Assembly (NCBI GenBank): GCA_029287755.1
Contig: JARFQM010000309.1
Coordinates: 1-6,262 of the forward strand
Length of the DNA stretch: 6,262 nucleotides
Origin: Desulfofustis sp.
Lineage (GTDB): Bacteria > Desulfobacterota > Desulfobulbia > Desulfobulbales > Desulfocapsaceae
Direction of reading: 5' to 3'
Shown here: piece after piece, positions 5,853 to 6,262 of the stretch
How the letters are laid out: each line of letters starts with the position of its first letter
Numbering within the stretch: position 1 is the first letter of the stretch
Program-made: the position numbers and the translations under genes
The notes under the pieces: model-generated
Databases searched by the model: none
What the model was told of the DNA's origin: nothing
Seen by the model: only the letters and a program-made list of their open reading frames with translations

Positions 5853-6262
5853 ATGGAAACATTAAGAAAGCTCGGTATTGTGCTGGACAGGATCAATGGG
5901 GTGGTTGAGAAGATTGCTGTCAACATGGCCTGGGTAATGCTCCTGGCCATCACCCTGCTCAATATTGTCCAGGTATTCTACCGCTATGTGCTCAACAACG
6001 CATTGTCCTGGTCCGAGGAAGCCTCCCTCTGGATGATGGTCTGGATCACCTTCGTTATCCTTCCCGTGGCCTATCACAAGGGGTTGAATATCTCGATGAT
6101 GTTTTTCAGGGATATGCTCAAAAAAAGTCGATTTGAGTTCATCATCCGCTGTCTCTTTCACTGCATCGTCATCACCATTGCCGTGGTCTGTTTCTATCAG
6201 GCCTGGATAATGTACAAAGGCGGTTTCCGCATCGAGCTGCCGGCCCTTGAAGCTGTCTCTTA
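5853..6262 (+). CDS. TRAP transporter small permease, DctQ family (3' truncated)
   Basis: This is the small membrane subunit of a tripartite ATP-independent periplasmic transporter, an ion-driven importer using a periplasmic binding protein, usually for carboxylates, sugar acids or sulfonates. The first 136 residues are present; a full DctQ protein is about 160-180. Hydrophobic segments lie near 25-46, 59-74 and 96-121. The family hallmark is RYVLNNALSWSEEASLWMMVWITF, in two parts: RYVLNN (44-49) and SWSEE (52-56) before the second helix. HKGLNISM (75-82) matches the usual charged turn after it. GGAGG lies close upstream of the ATG at 5853. It sits 37 bases after the isomerase, so it is probably co-transcribed; the large permease (DctM) and binding protein (DctP) are expected beyond the window. 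The ligand is not readable from this subunit. Confidence 0.92.
   Translation, partial: METLRKLGIVLDRINGVVEKIAVNMAWVMLLAITLLNIVQVFYRYVLNNALSWSEEASLWMMVWITFVILPVAYHKGLNISMMFFRDMLKKSRFEFIIRCLFHCIVITIAVVCFYQAWIMYKGGFRIELPALEAVS

Noticed and set aside
1..6262. tRNA or rRNA genes, CRISPR arrays, insertion sequences, phage or toxin-antitoxin genes.
   Set aside because: No clover-leaf, regularly spaced repeats, transposase frame or terminal inverted repeats were seen; the genes are ordinary metabolic, regulatory and transport families.

Overview
The window looks like accessory sugar-acid or sulfosugar catabolism from a Gram-negative, probably anaerobic bacterium. Coding DNA is GC-rich and the divergent intergenic regions are strongly AT-rich. 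A sigma-54 activator with a GAF-type sensor and a TRAP transporter small permease in one locus would fit a Desulfobacterota (deltaproteobacterial) genome. That placement is an inference from gene content; nothing in the sequence proves it.

Layout, left to right: (1) the C-terminal 420 residues of a GAF/AAA+/Fis-HTH sigma-54-dependent activator (+, cut by the window edge); (2) an Ldh2-family NAD(P)-dependent 2-hydroxyacid/2-oxoacid oxidoreductase (-); (3) a complete PfkB sugar kinase (+) that resembles E. coli YihV, the 6-deoxy-6-sulfofructose kinase; (4) a class II zinc aldolase of the FbaA/GatY/KbaY family (-); (5) a FucI/AraA-like aldose-ketose isomerase (+); (6) the start of a DctQ TRAP small permease (+, cut by the right edge). 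The strand switches at almost every gene. Convergent pairs are separated by 47 and 33 bases that each hold a hairpin. The two divergent intergenic regions hold the promoters and the most interesting regulatory DNA.

Uptake, isomerase, kinase, aldolase and dehydrogenase together form an Embden-Meyerhof-like route for an unusual hexose. The kinase is collinear with YihV through its first half and keeps Asn109, Arg138 and the Gly-Gly-Lys at 25-27, positions I remember as contacting the sulfonate. The leading hypothesis is therefore a sulfoquinovose (sulfo-EMP type) pathway built from a YihV-like kinase, a FucI-like isomerase, a class II aldolase, an Ldh2 dehydrogenase and a TRAP importer, in place of the E. 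coli YihS, YihT, YihU and YihO/P proteins. An ordinary phosphorylated-sugar pathway remains possible.

The pfkB and isomerase promoters share one design: a TTG(A/C)CA -35 box followed, exactly 20 bases after its first base, by a 16-bp TGTNAA..TTTACA-type element over the -10 region. This suggests one repressor controls both. No sigma-54 promoter is visible in any intergenic region, so what the adjacent activator controls is open.
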